Part shown: positions 1 to 8,756 of the stretch, piece after piece | How the letters are laid out: every line of letters starts with the position of its first letter | Numbering within the stretch: the stretch's first letter is position 1 | Notes under the pieces: generated by a model | Database searches by the model: none | What the model was told of the DNA's origin: nothing | The model's input: the letters and a program-made list of their open reading frames with translations, nothing else | NCBI RefSeq assembly: GCF_050113715.1 | Contig: NZ_JBNJQR010000010.1 | Span: 62,001-126,000 of the forward strand | Origin: Brevibacillus_H ginsengisoli | Lineage (GTDB): Bacteria > Bacillota > Bacilli > Brevibacillales > Brevibacillaceae | Direction: 5' to 3' | Length of the DNA stretch: 64,000 bases | Position numbers and translations under genes: made by a program

Positions 1-1
1 A

Positions 2-148
2 TTGGGACAAACTCGGTTAAAAGGCGCGGACTTGCGAGGCGCCAAAGTGGATGGGATCGACTTCAAATCTGTAGACGTTGCGGGAGTCCGAATGGATGAG
101 TTTCAGGCTGTAGCCTTTTTAAAGTCATATGGCGCCAAAGTCCAGTAG
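2..148 (+). CDS. Pentapeptide-repeat protein, C-terminal end only
   Basis: The reading frame is open from the left edge and stops at TAG 146-148. The visible 48 residues show five-residue periodicity (GADLR-GAKVD-GIDFK-SVDVA-GVRMD), the pattern of pentapeptide repeats that fold as a right-handed beta helix, followed by a short tail ending in AKVQ. Function cannot be told from the fragment; YjbI-type and quinolone-resistance-type proteins share this fold. The start lies outside the window. A strong Shine-Dalgarno for the next gene follows about 85 bp later, so the two could be co-transcribed. Confidence 0.65.
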   Translation: MGQTRLKGADLRGAKVDGIDFKSVDVAGVRMDEFQAVAFLKSYGAKVQ

Positions 149-243
149 AAAGATGAAAAAGCAGTTTGGTTACACTATAATGGTTGGTGTGTTGAACAGT
201 CATTGTCACCGAGATAAGCTTTGCAGATAAGAAGGGAGTACAT

Positions 244-1029
244 ATGAAACCATACCGAGCGTACTTACTAGATCTAGATGGCACCATTTATCACGGTTCT
301 AAGATTATCCCGGAATCGGCTCAATTCATTAGACAATTGCGAGAGGCTGAAATTCCTTTTTTATATCTCACCAATAATTCTACGGCGACACCGGAGACCT
401 TTGCCCAACGTTTAACCGATATGGGGCTTCCTACGACGAAAGAGGAGGTTTATACGTCCAGTATGGCAACTGCCGCTTATTTGGCGGAACGCGAAGAGCC
501 TGGTACGCCAATCTATGTCGTTGGCGAGTCGGGGCTGGAGGTTGCATTGAAAGAACGAGGCTTTGTTCTAACAGATGACAATCCCAAATATGTCGTAGTC
601 GGACTTGATCGTGAGTTTACCTATGACAAGCTGGCGATCGCCAGTCGCGCGATTCGGAACGGGGCGATTCTGATTGCGACCAATATCGACCCTGCCTTGC
701 CCACGGAGCGCGGATTTTTCCCTGGTGGAGGTTCATTGGTGGCGGCTGTATCAACTGCCTCGGCAACCAAAGCAATCGCGATTGGTAAACCACAGACTAT
801 TATTATCAATTACGCGCTTGAGCAGCTAGGCAAAGACAGAGACGAGACGATCATCGTCGGGGATAATCTGCACACGGATATTGAAGCTGGCGTGAAAAGC
901 GGGATAGACAGTTTGCTTGTCCTTACGGGATATTCGACGCAAGAAGATCTAGCTGCGTCACCTTTTAAGCCGACACATGTAGAAGCGAACCTCATGACCT
1001 GGTGGGAAAAAGCAAAATCATGGCGCTAG
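244..1029 (+). CDS. yutF: HAD-IIA family sugar-phosphatase-like hydrolase (YutF)
   Basis: The 261-residue protein carries the HAD signature near the N terminus (DLDGTIYHGS, nucleophile Asp and second Asp), the motif II region LTNNST, a lysine in the GKPQ segment and the acidic motif GDNLHTDIEAG. The cap lies between motifs II and III, as in the NagD/AraL HAD-IIA group. Length fits YutF of Bacillus. It is a cytosolic phosphatase of small phosphorylated metabolites; the exact substrate cannot be read from sequence. ATG follows AGAAGGGAG with good spacing. The 3' end overlaps the convergent yutG-like gene by 4 bp. Confidence 0.9.
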   Translation: MKPYRAYLLDLDGTIYHGSKIIPESAQFIRQLREAEIPFLYLTNNSTATPETFAQRLTDMGLPTTKEEVYTSSMATAAYLAEREEPGTPIYVVGESGLEVALKERGFVLTDDNPKYVVVGLDREFTYDKLAIASRAIRNGAILIATNIDPALPTERGFFPGGGSLVAAVSTASATKAIAIGKPQTIIINYALEQLGKDRDETIIVGDNLHTDIEAGVKSGIDSLLVLTGYSTQEDLAASPFKPTHVEANLMTWWEKAKSWR

Positions 1030-1556
1030 ATTTCCTGGCGCCATTTTTCTTCTTCCTCACGTCGATGCCGATGAGCAATCCGACTGGAGGCAGCCGCCGC
1101 GACAGCTCCCACGAGATCATCGAGGAAGGTGTGGACTCCGTTTCTTTTGTCGTTTAGTTTCTTTAACACTCCATGCTTCAGCTTGTCGACATAGCCGTAA
1201 TTGGTAAAGCCGATACTCCCATAAATATTCACGATTCCCAGCGCCATCACCTCGTCGACGCCATATAAGGGCTCGTCTGAAGCCAGCATTTCTTGCAGTG
1301 GAAACAGAAGCTTGCCTTCCTCAGCCAATATATCTAATTGAATCCCGGTCAAGAAAACATTTTGTACTTCCCGCTTCTGAAAAACAGCTTCTACACTTTC
1401 GATGCAGGTTTCAACATCCAAATTAGAAATGTATTCGCTTTGCAGGAAGAGAACAATCTCGGCTATATCCTTGATTGATACACCTCGCTTCTCAAGCAAC
1501 TCGATTACTTTGTTATAGACATCCGAGCCGTAAACCTTTTTTATTGTCATGGCCAT
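1026..1556 (-). CDS. yutG: Phosphatidylglycerophosphatase A domain protein (YutG)
   Basis: The product resembles the PgpA-like YutG family. It has helical character, a GVSIKDIAEI segment and a C-terminal part with HTFLDDLVGAVAAA, where acidic residues could bind metal. In B. subtilis YutG is assigned as a phosphatidylglycerol-phosphate phosphatase, giving phosphatidylglycerol. The ATG at 1556 is preceded by GAGAGG eight bases upstream; an upstream GTG at 1613 would add 19 residues but has a poor ribosome site. It ends with a charged tail (RRREEEEKW-like). It sits between yutF and yutH, the same neighbours as in Bacillus, but on the opposite strand to both. Confidence 0.8.
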   Translation of the reverse strand: MAMTIKKVYGSDVYNKVIELLEKRGVSIKDIAEIVLFLQSEYISNLDVETCIESVEAVFQKREVQNVFLTGIQLDILAEEGKLLFPLQEMLASDEPLYGVDEVMALGIVNIYGSIGFTNYGYVDKLKHGVLKKLNDKRNGVHTFLDDLVGAVAAAASSRIAHRHRREEEEKWRQEI

Positions 1557-1674
1557 CTCACTTGCCTCTCTTTCAAGATTTTCAAATTGTAGTATCTGTT
1601 TATATTTAGGCACCTATCCCGTATCCCCTTCATAAAATAGGGCAGAGCTTGTGAAGAAGGGTGAGGATTGGATC

Positions 1675-2742
1675 ATGAGTGACGTGATCAATTTATTGCA
1701 GGAGGAATACGGCTTTCACGTATTTGATCAGCGTGAAGTAGGTGGACGAACGATTCTTGAGACAGATAAGGGTTTGTATAATTTGTATATATATCCAGAA
1801 GGGTACCGCGCAAAGAAGAAGTTGGTCGAGCAAGTAAAAAAGCATCTCACCAAACAGACTGATTTTTCGCTGCTCCCTGTAGAAAAAACCAAGAACAATC
1901 AAAGTTATTTGACCGTTGGGGACAAGATGCTCTATGTACAAAGAGGGATTCGCGAAGGGCACACGGCAGATTATGCGCAGGCAACAGGTGAATCCTTAGC
2001 TCAGTTTCACAAGAGCACGTCCACTTTAACAGGAGACGCGGTTTATTATCCGTTTCGTTCCCAAGGAAGCTGGCCTTCGATGTGGCGCAAGAAGATCAAT
2101 AGTTTTGAGAGCATGCGCGAGAATTTGGAACGGGAAACAAGGGAGTTTACAGCGTTTGACGAATATTTATTAACGACCTACACGTATGCCCACCATATGG
2201 GGGATACAGCTGTTCAATATTTGCAAGCCAACGGATATCAGCAAGTGGTGAAGCTGACAGCAGGTTTTGGTAAAATAGCTTTTCAGAACTTTGATGATGG
2301 CTTTCTCCTGTTTCACGAGAATGGCTCAAGAAAATTAGCCGGGGAGTACTCATGGGTGCTGGACATGAGAAGTCGTGACATAGGGCAGTGGATTAAGGGA
2401 GAAATCAGACGCAACGGATATAATCCGGCAGTAATTTGCCGATTCCTGGACGGTTATAATCACACCGAACCATTGTTGAATGAGGAGTATGCCGTAATTT
2501 TTTCGCTCCTGATGTATCCGGGACGTTTCTTTCGTCAAGTTGAGATGTACGATCGAATGGATAGAGCATCATTTGAAACCATGGAACTGCAAGAGTGGAC
2601 ACAGGATCTTGACCAAGAGCTTTTGGCTATGGAAGACGCCATGCGCAAGTTTCCGGCGCTTGTGAAAGAAGCGTATGGGTTTGTGCTGCCGCAAGTGGAT
2701 TGGTTGAGTCGGGAACATTCAGCTTTAGCTGGTTCTACGTAA
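1675..2742 (+). CDS. yutH: Spore coat-associated kinase-fold protein (YutH/CotS family)
   Basis: About 355 residues similar to YutH, a relative of CotS/CotI/YtaA coat proteins that share the aminoglycoside-phosphotransferase fold. Visible landmarks are an early strand (GLYNLYIYPEGYRAKK), a middle helical linker, and the region EEYAVIFSLLMYPGRF. Classical kinase catalytic motifs are not well preserved, as is common in this group. ATG 1675 has GGTGAGG at proper distance; the GTG at 1651 would add eight residues without a good ribosome site. A role in the spore coat is inferred from family membership. Confidence 0.8.
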   Translation: MSDVINLLQEEYGFHVFDQREVGGRTILETDKGLYNLYIYPEGYRAKKKLVEQVKKHLTKQTDFSLLPVEKTKNNQSYLTVGDKMLYVQRGIREGHTADYAQATGESLAQFHKSTSTLTGDAVYYPFRSQGSWPSMWRKKINSFESMRENLERETREFTAFDEYLLTTYTYAHHMGDTAVQYLQANGYQQVVKLTAGFGKIAFQNFDDGFLLFHENGSRKLAGEYSWVLDMRSRDIGQWIKGEIRRNGYNPAVICRFLDGYNHTEPLLNEEYAVIFSLLMYPGRFFRQVEMYDRMDRASFETMELQEWTQDLDQELLAMEDAMRKFPALVKEAYGFVLPQVDWLSREHSALAGST

Positions 2743-2773
2743 TGGCATTAAGGGAGGATAGCGGGAGAAAGAC

Positions 2774-3703
2774 ATGAAAACGTTCACGATCGGATTAATC
2801 GCGTTCATATTGTTTATGATGGCTGGGATTGTATCATTTTCCGTATATGTTGGGTGGAGACTCTTGCATCCTCCGCGTAAGCCAATTGACATGCTACCAG
2901 AAAACTACGGAATCTCTTCCTATAAAGAAATTGATTTTGACAGTCGGGAAGAGGGGATCAGCTTATGTGGATGGTACATGTCTGCGTCTGACAATGGCTA
3001 TCCAAGCAAGCAAAGCACCATAATCTTTGCTCATGGCTATACGCAGAACAGACTGGAACCGCATCTTCCTGCACTTTCCCTGGCCGATCAACTTCTTCGG
3101 GCGGGATATGATATTCTCTTATTTGATTTTCGCAACGCAGGGGAGTCAGGGGGGCATCGCACAACGATCGGATACTATGAACAACGTGACTTGATGGGTG
3201 CGGTTGATTATGTTACCCAACATGCTCCGGGGCATTTGATTGGGCTGATTGGTTTTTCAATGGGGGCGGCCACGTCATTATTGGTTGCTGGTCAGGATCA
3301 GCGGGTCAAGGTAGTGGTAGCCGATTCGTCATTTTCTTGTCTCTATAGCTATTTGCAGGAAAAAATGACAGATTGGACAAACTTACCCCGTTTTCCATTC
3401 AACTCCATCATCCTAACCATCCTTCCGCTCTTGTCTGGGGCTAATCCTCGGAAAGTGAAACCGCTCGAGGCAATCCAACTGATTACTCCCCGACCGGTAT
3501 TGCTGATTCATGGAACGGGGGATGAGACAATTCCCCATCACCATAGTCAACGGCTCCATCAAGCAGCGATGAACCCAAAAACGGAGTTATGGACGATACC
3601 TGGCACCGGTCACGTCAGGAGTTATGCGGCCAATCCCGAGCAATACACGACGAGGCTGCTGGAGTTTTTAAATCGAAATTTGGACAGACCAAAAACCCCT
3701 TAA
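2774..3703 (+). CDS. Membrane-anchored alpha/beta hydrolase
   Basis: The protein starts with one hydrophobic helix (residues 5-28), likely a membrane anchor, followed by an alpha/beta hydrolase domain. The oxyanion region is FAHGYTQN, the nucleophile elbow is GFSMGAA (Ser), the acid is in GTGDETIP (Asp), and the catalytic His is in GTGHVRS. This matches DUF-type esterases such as YqkD/BAAT-like enzymes. Substrate unknown. It starts 31 bp after yutH and may be cotranscribed. Its stop codon is inside the stem of a strong terminator shared with the convergent yutI. Confidence 0.8.
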   Translation: MKTFTIGLIAFILFMMAGIVSFSVYVGWRLLHPPRKPIDMLPENYGISSYKEIDFDSREEGISLCGWYMSASDNGYPSKQSTIIFAHGYTQNRLEPHLPALSLADQLLRAGYDILLFDFRNAGESGGHRTTIGYYEQRDLMGAVDYVTQHAPGHLIGLIGFSMGAATSLLVAGQDQRVKVVVADSSFSCLYSYLQEKMTDWTNLPRFPFNSIILTILPLLSGANPRKVKPLEAIQLITPRPVLLIHGTGDETIPHHHSQRLHQAAMNPKTELWTIPGTGHVRSYAANPEQYTTRLLEFLNRNLDRPKTP

Positions 3704-3740
3704 TTCTCATCACGAGAACTAAGGGGTGTTGTGGTTTTTT
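3696..3740. terminator. Bidirectional terminator between the hydrolase gene and yutI
   Basis: A 13-bp stem (3696-3708 with 3714-3726, one mismatch) has a T run on both sides, so it can end both convergent genes. Confidence 0.85.
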
Positions 3741-3967
3741 TAGAATACTTGTTGTACTTCTACAATTCCAGGGATTTCCTCGACTAACGCGCGCTCAATA
3801 CCTGCTTTTAACGTAATGGTAGAAGAAGGGCAGCTTCCGCATGCACCCATCAAACGCAATTTAACAATGCCATCTTCAACGTCAACCAATTGCACGTCGC
3901 CACCGTCACGTTGTAAGAATGGACGTAGTTTATCGAGAACTTCTTGAACTTGTTCTTTGATTTCCAT
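3740..3967 (-). CDS. yutI: NifU C-terminal-like Fe-S scaffold (YutI)
   Basis: The 76-residue protein has the NifU C-terminal domain pattern: an N-terminal helix EQVQEVLDKLRPFLQRDGGD, strand VQLVDVEDGIVKLRL, then the cluster-binding GACGSCPSS with CxxC. It acts in cytosolic iron-sulfur cluster assembly or delivery as a scaffold or carrier. ATG 3967 is preceded by AAAGGAG. B. subtilis YutI lies in the same neighbourhood. The other Fe-S carrier, an ErpA/YutM homologue, is encoded at 11.4 kb. Confidence 0.92.
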   Translation of the reverse strand: MEIKEQVQEVLDKLRPFLQRDGGDVQLVDVEDGIVKLRLMGACGSCPSSTITLKAGIERALVEEIPGIVEVQQVF

Positions 3968-4140
3968 CAATCATTCACTCCTTTCGTCTTGCTACCCCTT
4001 ATTATAATCTCATTTTGATCAGAAATCCATGATTCAGATCACATTCGAAACATTATCGTTTTAAAACTTCACTAACTGTAAGTTGTCCTTGAAAGGTGGA
4101 CAAATTTGGGTTATCTATAGTGTAGTGTTTATTTGGGTCA

Positions 4141-4149
4141 TGCTATAAT
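4141..4149 (+). promoter_or_regulatory. Extended -10 promoter of mccAB
   Basis: TGC-TATAAT at 4141-4149 is an extended -10 element (TGn plus consensus hexamer), about 34 bp ahead of the GTG start. The -35 region 17 bp upstream (TGTAGT) is weak, as is usual for extended -10 promoters. Confidence 0.6.
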
Positions 4150-4182
4150 GAATTGGCATACTACTGAAGCGAGGGATATAAC

Positions 4183-5106
4183 GTGAACGTCTATCGTAAC
4201 GTCAAAGAGCTGATCGGCAATACTCCAATCGTAGAGATTACTCAGTTTGAGTTACCCAATCAAGTACGTCTCTTTGCCAAATTAGAGTATTTCAATCCAG
4301 GTGGTAGTATCAAAGATCGTTTAGGGGTCGAGTTGATTCGATCTGCTGAAGAAAGTGGACAATTAGTGCCAGGCGGAACCATTATCGAACCAACAGCCGG
4401 TAATACGGGAATTGGTTTAGCGCTGGCAGCGGTTGGAACGGGGTACAAGGTTATTTTTTGTGTACCGGCCAAGTTTTCCGAAGAGAAGCAGGAATTGATG
4501 CGCGCGTTGGGAGCGGAAGTCGTGAATACCCCAACGGAGCAGGGGATCAAAGGGGCAATCGCCAAGGCTCAAGAGCTTGCGGCAAGTATTCCTCATTCAT
4601 TCGTCCCTCAGCAGTTTGCCAACCCAGCCAATCCACTCGCTCATTATAAAACAACGGGTCCTGAGATCTGGGAGCAAATGGACGGGGCAATTGACGTGTT
4701 TGTGGCAGGCGCTGGATCCGGTGGAACATTCATGGGGGCCGCCCGTTATCTGAAAGAACAAAATTCCAACATCAAGACGGTCATCGTTGAACCGGAAGGC
4801 TCCATTCTTAATGGAGGAGAGTCTGGTCCTCACAAGACAGAGGGGATTGGCATGGAGTTTCTCCCAGGGTTCATGGATACCCAATATTTTAACGCAATTC
4901 ATACAATTACGGACGTAGAAGCGTTCTCCTATGTAAAAGAACTAGCTGTACGCGAAGGCATGTTAGTAGGAAGCTCATCCGGTGCAGCGTTTGCCGCGGC
5001 ACTGAAAGAAGCGAAGACAGCCAAGCCGGGAAGTCACATTGTCGCGATTTTTGCTGACAGTAGCGAACGATACCTGAGCAAGAAAATTTATCAAGGAGGA
5101 GTGTAA
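4183..5106 (+). CDS. mccA: Cystathionine beta-synthase, O-acetylserine-dependent (MccA)
   Basis: A PLP enzyme of the cysteine synthase superfamily, 307 residues. The PLP lysine is in GGSIKDR, the substrate loop is EPTAGNTGIG and the phosphate-binding glycine loop is GAGSGGT. The C terminus ends SKKIYQGGV, as in Bacillus MccA, without CBS domains. MccA forms cystathionine from homocysteine and an activated serine, the first step of reverse transsulfuration. The GTG start is preceded by GCGAGGG. Only one base separates it from mccB, so translation is probably coupled. In B. subtilis the operon is CymR-controlled; I did not recognise a clear CymR box here. Confidence 0.9.
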   Translation: MNVYRNVKELIGNTPIVEITQFELPNQVRLFAKLEYFNPGGSIKDRLGVELIRSAEESGQLVPGGTIIEPTAGNTGIGLALAAVGTGYKVIFCVPAKFSEEKQELMRALGAEVVNTPTEQGIKGAIAKAQELAASIPHSFVPQQFANPANPLAHYKTTGPEIWEQMDGAIDVFVAGAGSGGTFMGAARYLKEQNSNIKTVIVEPEGSILNGGESGPHKTEGIGMEFLPGFMDTQYFNAIHTITDVEAFSYVKELAVREGMLVGSSSGAAFAAALKEAKTAKPGSHIVAIFADSSERYLSKKIYQGGV

Positions 5107-5107
5107 C

Positions 5108-6241
5108 ATGAGACTGAAAACTCGCTTAATTCACGGCGGTATTGACGGAGATCCACATACTGGGGCGGTTTCTGTACCGATTTATCAAGTTAGCACATAC
5201 AAACAAGAAGCGATCGGCAAACATAAAGGATTTGAATATTCTCGTACAGGGAACCCAACCCGACATGCGCTGGAAACCTATATCGCCGAGTTGGAAGGTG
5301 GAGTGCGTGGTTTTGCCTTCGGATCCGGTATGGCGGCACTGTCTACCATTCTCTCTTTATTCAATAAGGGAGATCACTTGGTGGTAGGTGACGATGTGTA
5401 CGGCGGAACTTACCGCGTCGTGACGCGCGTATTTACTCGTTTGGGTCTTGAGGCTACCTTCGTTGATACGAATGATTTGGAAGCGGTGGAGAAGGCCATT
5501 GGTCCGAACACTAGAGCGATTGTAATGGAAACGCCAACGAACCCGCTGCTTAAAGTGAGCGACATTTCAGCGATTGCGGACATCGCCAAAGCGAAGAATG
5601 TCCTACTCGTTGTAGATAATACCTTCATGACCCCATACTGGCAAAACCCGCTGGATTTGGGAGCGGACATCGTGTTCCACAGTGCGACCAAGTATCTGGG
5701 AGGCCACAGTGACGTCGTAGCGGGGTTAGTGGTTACGAAGGATGCCCAGCTGGGTGAAGAGCTTCACTATGTGCAAAATGCGATTGGCGGAATCCTCGGC
5801 CCGCAAGATTCTTGGCTGCTATTAAGAGGAATGAAAACATTAGGCGTCCGGATGGAAGAGCATGAAGCGAACGCACATGCTTTGGCTAACTGGTTGACAG
5901 AACGCAAGGACATTCAGCGCGTCATTTATCCAGGGTTACAGAGTCATCCAGGACACGAACTGGCGAAGAAGCAGGGACGTGGATTTGGCGGGATGATTTC
6001 ATTTGATGTGGGTAGCGCTGAACGAGCGGATGAGGTCCTGGCTAAGGTAAAATACTTTACTTTAGCGGAATCACTCGGAGCTGTCGAATCCTTGATTAGT
6101 GTTCCAGCCCGTATGACACACGCATCCATCCCAGCAGAGCGCCGAGCAGAACTGGGCATTACCGATGGTTTGGTGCGTATCTCTGTAGGAATTGAAGATG
6201 TTGAGGATTTGATTGAAGATTTGAATCAAGCTCTCTCCTAA
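5108..6241 (+). CDS. mccB: Cystathionine gamma-lyase / homocysteine gamma-lyase (MccB)
   Basis: The 377-residue Cys/Met-metabolism PLP enzyme has the phosphate loop FGSGMAA, the cofactor-stacking region near DDVYGGTYR, the aspartate in VVDNTF, and the Schiff-base lysine in SATKYLGGHSD. The family cleaves cystathionine to cysteine, completing the pathway begun by MccA. The start overlaps the ribosome-binding region at the end of mccA (AAGGAGG at 5093-5099). Length and motif spacing are normal. A strong terminator follows. Confidence 0.93.
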   Translation: MRLKTRLIHGGIDGDPHTGAVSVPIYQVSTYKQEAIGKHKGFEYSRTGNPTRHALETYIAELEGGVRGFAFGSGMAALSTILSLFNKGDHLVVGDDVYGGTYRVVTRVFTRLGLEATFVDTNDLEAVEKAIGPNTRAIVMETPTNPLLKVSDISAIADIAKAKNVLLVVDNTFMTPYWQNPLDLGADIVFHSATKYLGGHSDVVAGLVVTKDAQLGEELHYVQNAIGGILGPQDSWLLLRGMKTLGVRMEEHEANAHALANWLTERKDIQRVIYPGLQSHPGHELAKKQGRGFGGMISFDVGSAERADEVLAKVKYFTLAESLGAVESLISVPARMTHASIPAERRAELGITDGLVRISVGIEDVEDLIEDLNQALS

Positions 6242-6251
6242 TCCATTGACG

Positions 6252-6290
6252 AAAAGTCGACCCGTGTGAACGGTGTCGACTTTTTTTATT
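6252..6290 (+). terminator. Terminator of mccAB
   Basis: AAAAGTCGAC (6252-6261) pairs with GTCGACTTTT (6275-6284), with extra CCGT/ACGG pairing inside, followed by seven T. Confidence 0.85.
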
Positions 6291-6412
6291 TTGAGCCAAC
6301 CTGCACTTCAGGTCTCCAGAGGATTGTGATTTTGAAAAGATTAACAAATTAGAGTTTTTTTGTTACCATTTTGGATAACTGGTTATCTGACAAGTTAAAA
6401 GGAGACTACCAA

Positions 6413-6786
6413 ATGAGTGTAAGTTCTGAAGCTACAACGAATGTTTTTATGATTGAATGTAAAGATATTATTTTACGCGAGTATCAAGTCGAGGACTTGG
6501 ACGAGCTATACAATCTTACGCAACAGCCTGAAATATTAAAATTCCTGCCTGATTGGAATGCACCGAAAGAAAGACGACTCAATATACCACCCAAGCTGTA
6601 ATGGGGCTGATTACGTATTTATTTGAGAATACTAATGTGGAGGAACTAAACGCAATCGCTCTGACCCATAACGTTTCCTCCAATAGGGTCATCCAAAAAA
6701 GCAAATTTGACTATCATGCCAAACTGGAGATTGAAAACCAAGAGTATCATCATTACAAAATTCATAAAAGCAAATGGGAGAGTTGA
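6413..6786 (+). pseudogene. GNAT acetyltransferase, broken by an internal deletion and frameshift
   Basis: The frame from ATG 6413 (after AAAGGAG) reads like the start of a RimJ/RimL-type N-acetyltransferase (IILREYQVEDLDELY, then LPDWN) and stops at 6601. A second frame from about 6580 to 6786 reads like the C-terminal part (YTTQAV-GLITYLFENTN, then VEELNAIALTHNVSSNRVIQKS). Family members are about 175-185 residues; here the parts total about 120, so the central acetyl-CoA-binding region is missing and the parts are out of frame. Most likely a decayed gene. Confidence 0.75.
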
Positions 6787-6880
6787 TCCGGTACACTTTG
6801 GGCAACTCGTTTAATGGACAGTCCATTCGATATCCAAGTATAATACCAGTAATTAGTCGGATCACGAAGGAATGAATAAC

Positions 6881-7204
6881 ATGCGAGTAGAGCTATCAGT
6901 TTATGGAACGGAGACACTATGTGCAAGCTGTGTTAACCTGCCTTCTGCAAAAGAGACAGCTGTTTGGTTAGAAGCAGCCCTGGGAAGGAAATATGGTCAG
7001 GATAAAATTGTCGTTCGATACTGTAATTTTGAATCTCCGGAGACAGAAGAAGACAAAATCTGGGCAGATCGCATACGGAACGAAGATCTCTGGTATCCGC
7101 TTGTCGTAATTTCCGGGGAAATTGTCGGTGAGGGAAATCCGAAGTTGAAGGATATCGGAGCGAAATTGGAGGAAATTGGATTACAACCGCTCGTAGCAGA
7201 CTAA
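6881..7204 (+). CDS. yuzD: YuzD family protein (DUF1462)
   Basis: A small thioredoxin-like protein of 107 residues with an N-terminal beta strand and the motif CASCVNLP (CxxC), then a helix and GRKYGQDK-type turn, matching YuzD/DUF1462. A redox or metal role is suggested by the CxxC near the N terminus but is not established. The ATG at 6881 is nine bases after GAAGGA; the ATG at 6872 sits too close to the ribosome site. Neighbours YutI and YutJ are also its neighbours in Bacillus. A terminator follows the stop codon. Confidence 0.8.
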   Translation: MRVELSVYGTETLCASCVNLPSAKETAVWLEAALGRKYGQDKIVVRYCNFESPETEEDKIWADRIRNEDLWYPLVVISGEIVGEGNPKLKDIGAKLEEIGLQPLVAD

Positions 7205-7213
7205 AGCAAAGAA

Positions 7214-7250
7214 AAAGCCCGTTATCTGAAGAGATAACGAGCTTCTTTTA
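7214..7250 (+). terminator. Terminator of yuzD
   Basis: A CGTTATCT/AGATAACG stem with GAAG loop, extended outward by AAGC/GCTT, followed by a T-rich stretch. Confidence 0.75.
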
Positions 7251-7257
7251 TAATTTA

Positions 7258-7515
7258 GGAATGTTGAATTTCTTTACAGAGGTAAAGAAATTCAACATTC
7301 CTTCCATTCGCGCAAGCCCACTAAGAAAAGATTTCGTCCACTTGTAGTCTCATTGGAAGTGATACAAAGCGAAGGAACGGAGAAAGGGATAAGAGTCGCC
7401 ACCTAACCCCTTTAGGGGCGCGAAGCGTTTGGCGACTCCCTTTCGTAGTGAAAGAGCGGACTTCCTGGCTTCAGTGCGAACTTCCACAGAGCGTAAAGGG
7501 ACGAAGTCTTTTCTT
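7258..7515. repeat. Interspersed intergenic repeat, full-length copy 1
   Basis: The unit starts with a perfect 20-bp hairpin with loop AGAG (7258-7301), then the linker CATTCGCGCAAGCCC, then a left end AAGAAAAGATTTCGTC (7323-7338). It finishes with GACGAAGTCTTTTCTT (7500-7515), nearly the reverse complement of the left end. Inside, GAGTCGCCA (around 7395) pairs with TGGCGACTC (around 7430). The right end lies two bases beyond the yutJ stop codon, so the unit would form the yutJ 3' UTR. Related copies occur at 11.2, 16.6, 17.7, 60.1 and 63.6 kb. Confidence 0.85.
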
Positions 7516-7517
7516 AC

Positions 7518-8585
7518 TTAGCCGAGATGTTTCTTGTACAACCACAATACTCCGCTTTTCATAACGCGAGGCATCTGTCCTACGAGTGAGAGCTTACCCA
7601 TCATACCGAAGCCTTCTTTTTTACCCAGCGAGCCCAAAGTACCTTTCAGCTTAATTTGTGGAAGGGATGTTGGAAGGGCAAGTCCTTTTATTTGACTCAT
7701 CAGGACCAACGCGATTTGCTCACCTTGACCTTCCGCTAACTGGGCGCTTGGAGCAAATGGTAGGCTGGCACAATCTCCAACTACGTACACATTGGGATAG
7801 TTTGGAATTTGGTGCTGGGCGTTCAACAGAACTCGACCAGACGCATCGTGCTCAACTGGCAGTTCTCTTACAACTCTGCTTGCTTGAATTCCCGCTGTCC
7901 AAACAATTGCGTCACTAGCTAGCTCTTGTTCACAGTTGTACACGACTCCTGGTTCAACGCGTTGTACATTGGCTCCGGAGATTAATTCTACATCGTGTTC
8001 AAGAAACCATTGAGACGCGTATGTTTGCAATTTTTTCGGGAATGGGCTTAGGATGCTTTCCCCACGGTCGAGGATTCGGATGTGCAGGTCAGGACGGCTC
8101 TCACGCAGCTCAGAAGCTAGTTCTACGCCACTTAATCCTCCGCCTACTACGGTAATTTGTCCGTATGGTTTTACGTTGTTTATGGCTACGTACGTGCGAC
8201 GTGAGGCTTCTAATGTCTGAATGGAGTGAGTAAACTCTTCTGCTCCAGGAATTCCGTGATAGCGATCTTCACATCCAAGTGCAATCACAAGCCAGTCATA
8301 CTCAAGGGTATCCCCACTGGCAAAATGAATCAGTTGGGCGTCCATATCAATTCGCTCAATTTCACCATGCTTCACATTGAGACGTGGATCTTCAGGAAAT
8401 GGTGTACGAACAGCAACTTCCGGTTCCGTACCAGCAGCTAGTGCAAAGTATTCTGTTTTAAGACCGTGAAATGGCATGCGGTCAACAAGTGTTACAGTCA
8501 CGTGATCAGGTAAATCTGGTGAGAGAATACGTTCAGCGATTCTTACTCCCCCGTATCCTCCACCAAGAATGACAAGTCGTTTCAT
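7518..8585 (-). CDS. yutJ: NADH dehydrogenase-like FAD oxidoreductase (YutJ)
   Basis: A 355-residue two-dinucleotide-fold flavoprotein. The FAD motif is VILGGGYGGVRIAE at the N terminus, the NAD(P)H motif is VVGGGLSGVE in the middle, and the second FAD contact is VYVVGDCAS. The pattern matches type II NADH dehydrogenases, the group of YutJ and Ndh. It probably oxidises NADH at the membrane surface and reduces quinone, but the physiological acceptor is unproven. The start follows AAAGGACA at proper distance. A second, more canonical Ndh lies at 15.1 kb. Confidence 0.85.
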   Translation of the reverse strand: MKRLVILGGGYGGVRIAERILSPDLPDHVTVTLVDRMPFHGLKTEYFALAAGTEPEVAVRTPFPEDPRLNVKHGEIERIDMDAQLIHFASGDTLEYDWLVIALGCEDRYHGIPGAEEFTHSIQTLEASRRTYVAINNVKPYGQITVVGGGLSGVELASELRESRPDLHIRILDRGESILSPFPKKLQTYASQWFLEHDVELISGANVQRVEPGVVYNCEQELASDAIVWTAGIQASRVVRELPVEHDASGRVLLNAQHQIPNYPNVYVVGDCASLPFAPSAQLAEGQGEQIALVLMSQIKGLALPTSLPQIKLKGTLGSLGKKEGFGMMGKLSLVGQMPRVMKSGVLWLYKKHLG

Positions 8586-8756
8586 AGCGGGTTATGTCCT
8601 TTCTGTGTCCTAATTAATGTACTCATTCTATTTTTGTCAATTTATTGACAAAAAGCAAGTGAAAAATGACTTCCAGCATGTTCTAGGCTAGACTTTGGGG
8701 TCGATACAGGTAAAATAATAAGGATAAGAAATAGAGAATCAGGCAGGTGAGTTCAG

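Noticed and set aside
7258..7515. Interspersed repeat read as an insertion sequence
   Set aside because: No transposase frame and no clear target duplication; length and structure fit a non-coding or MITE-like unit only.
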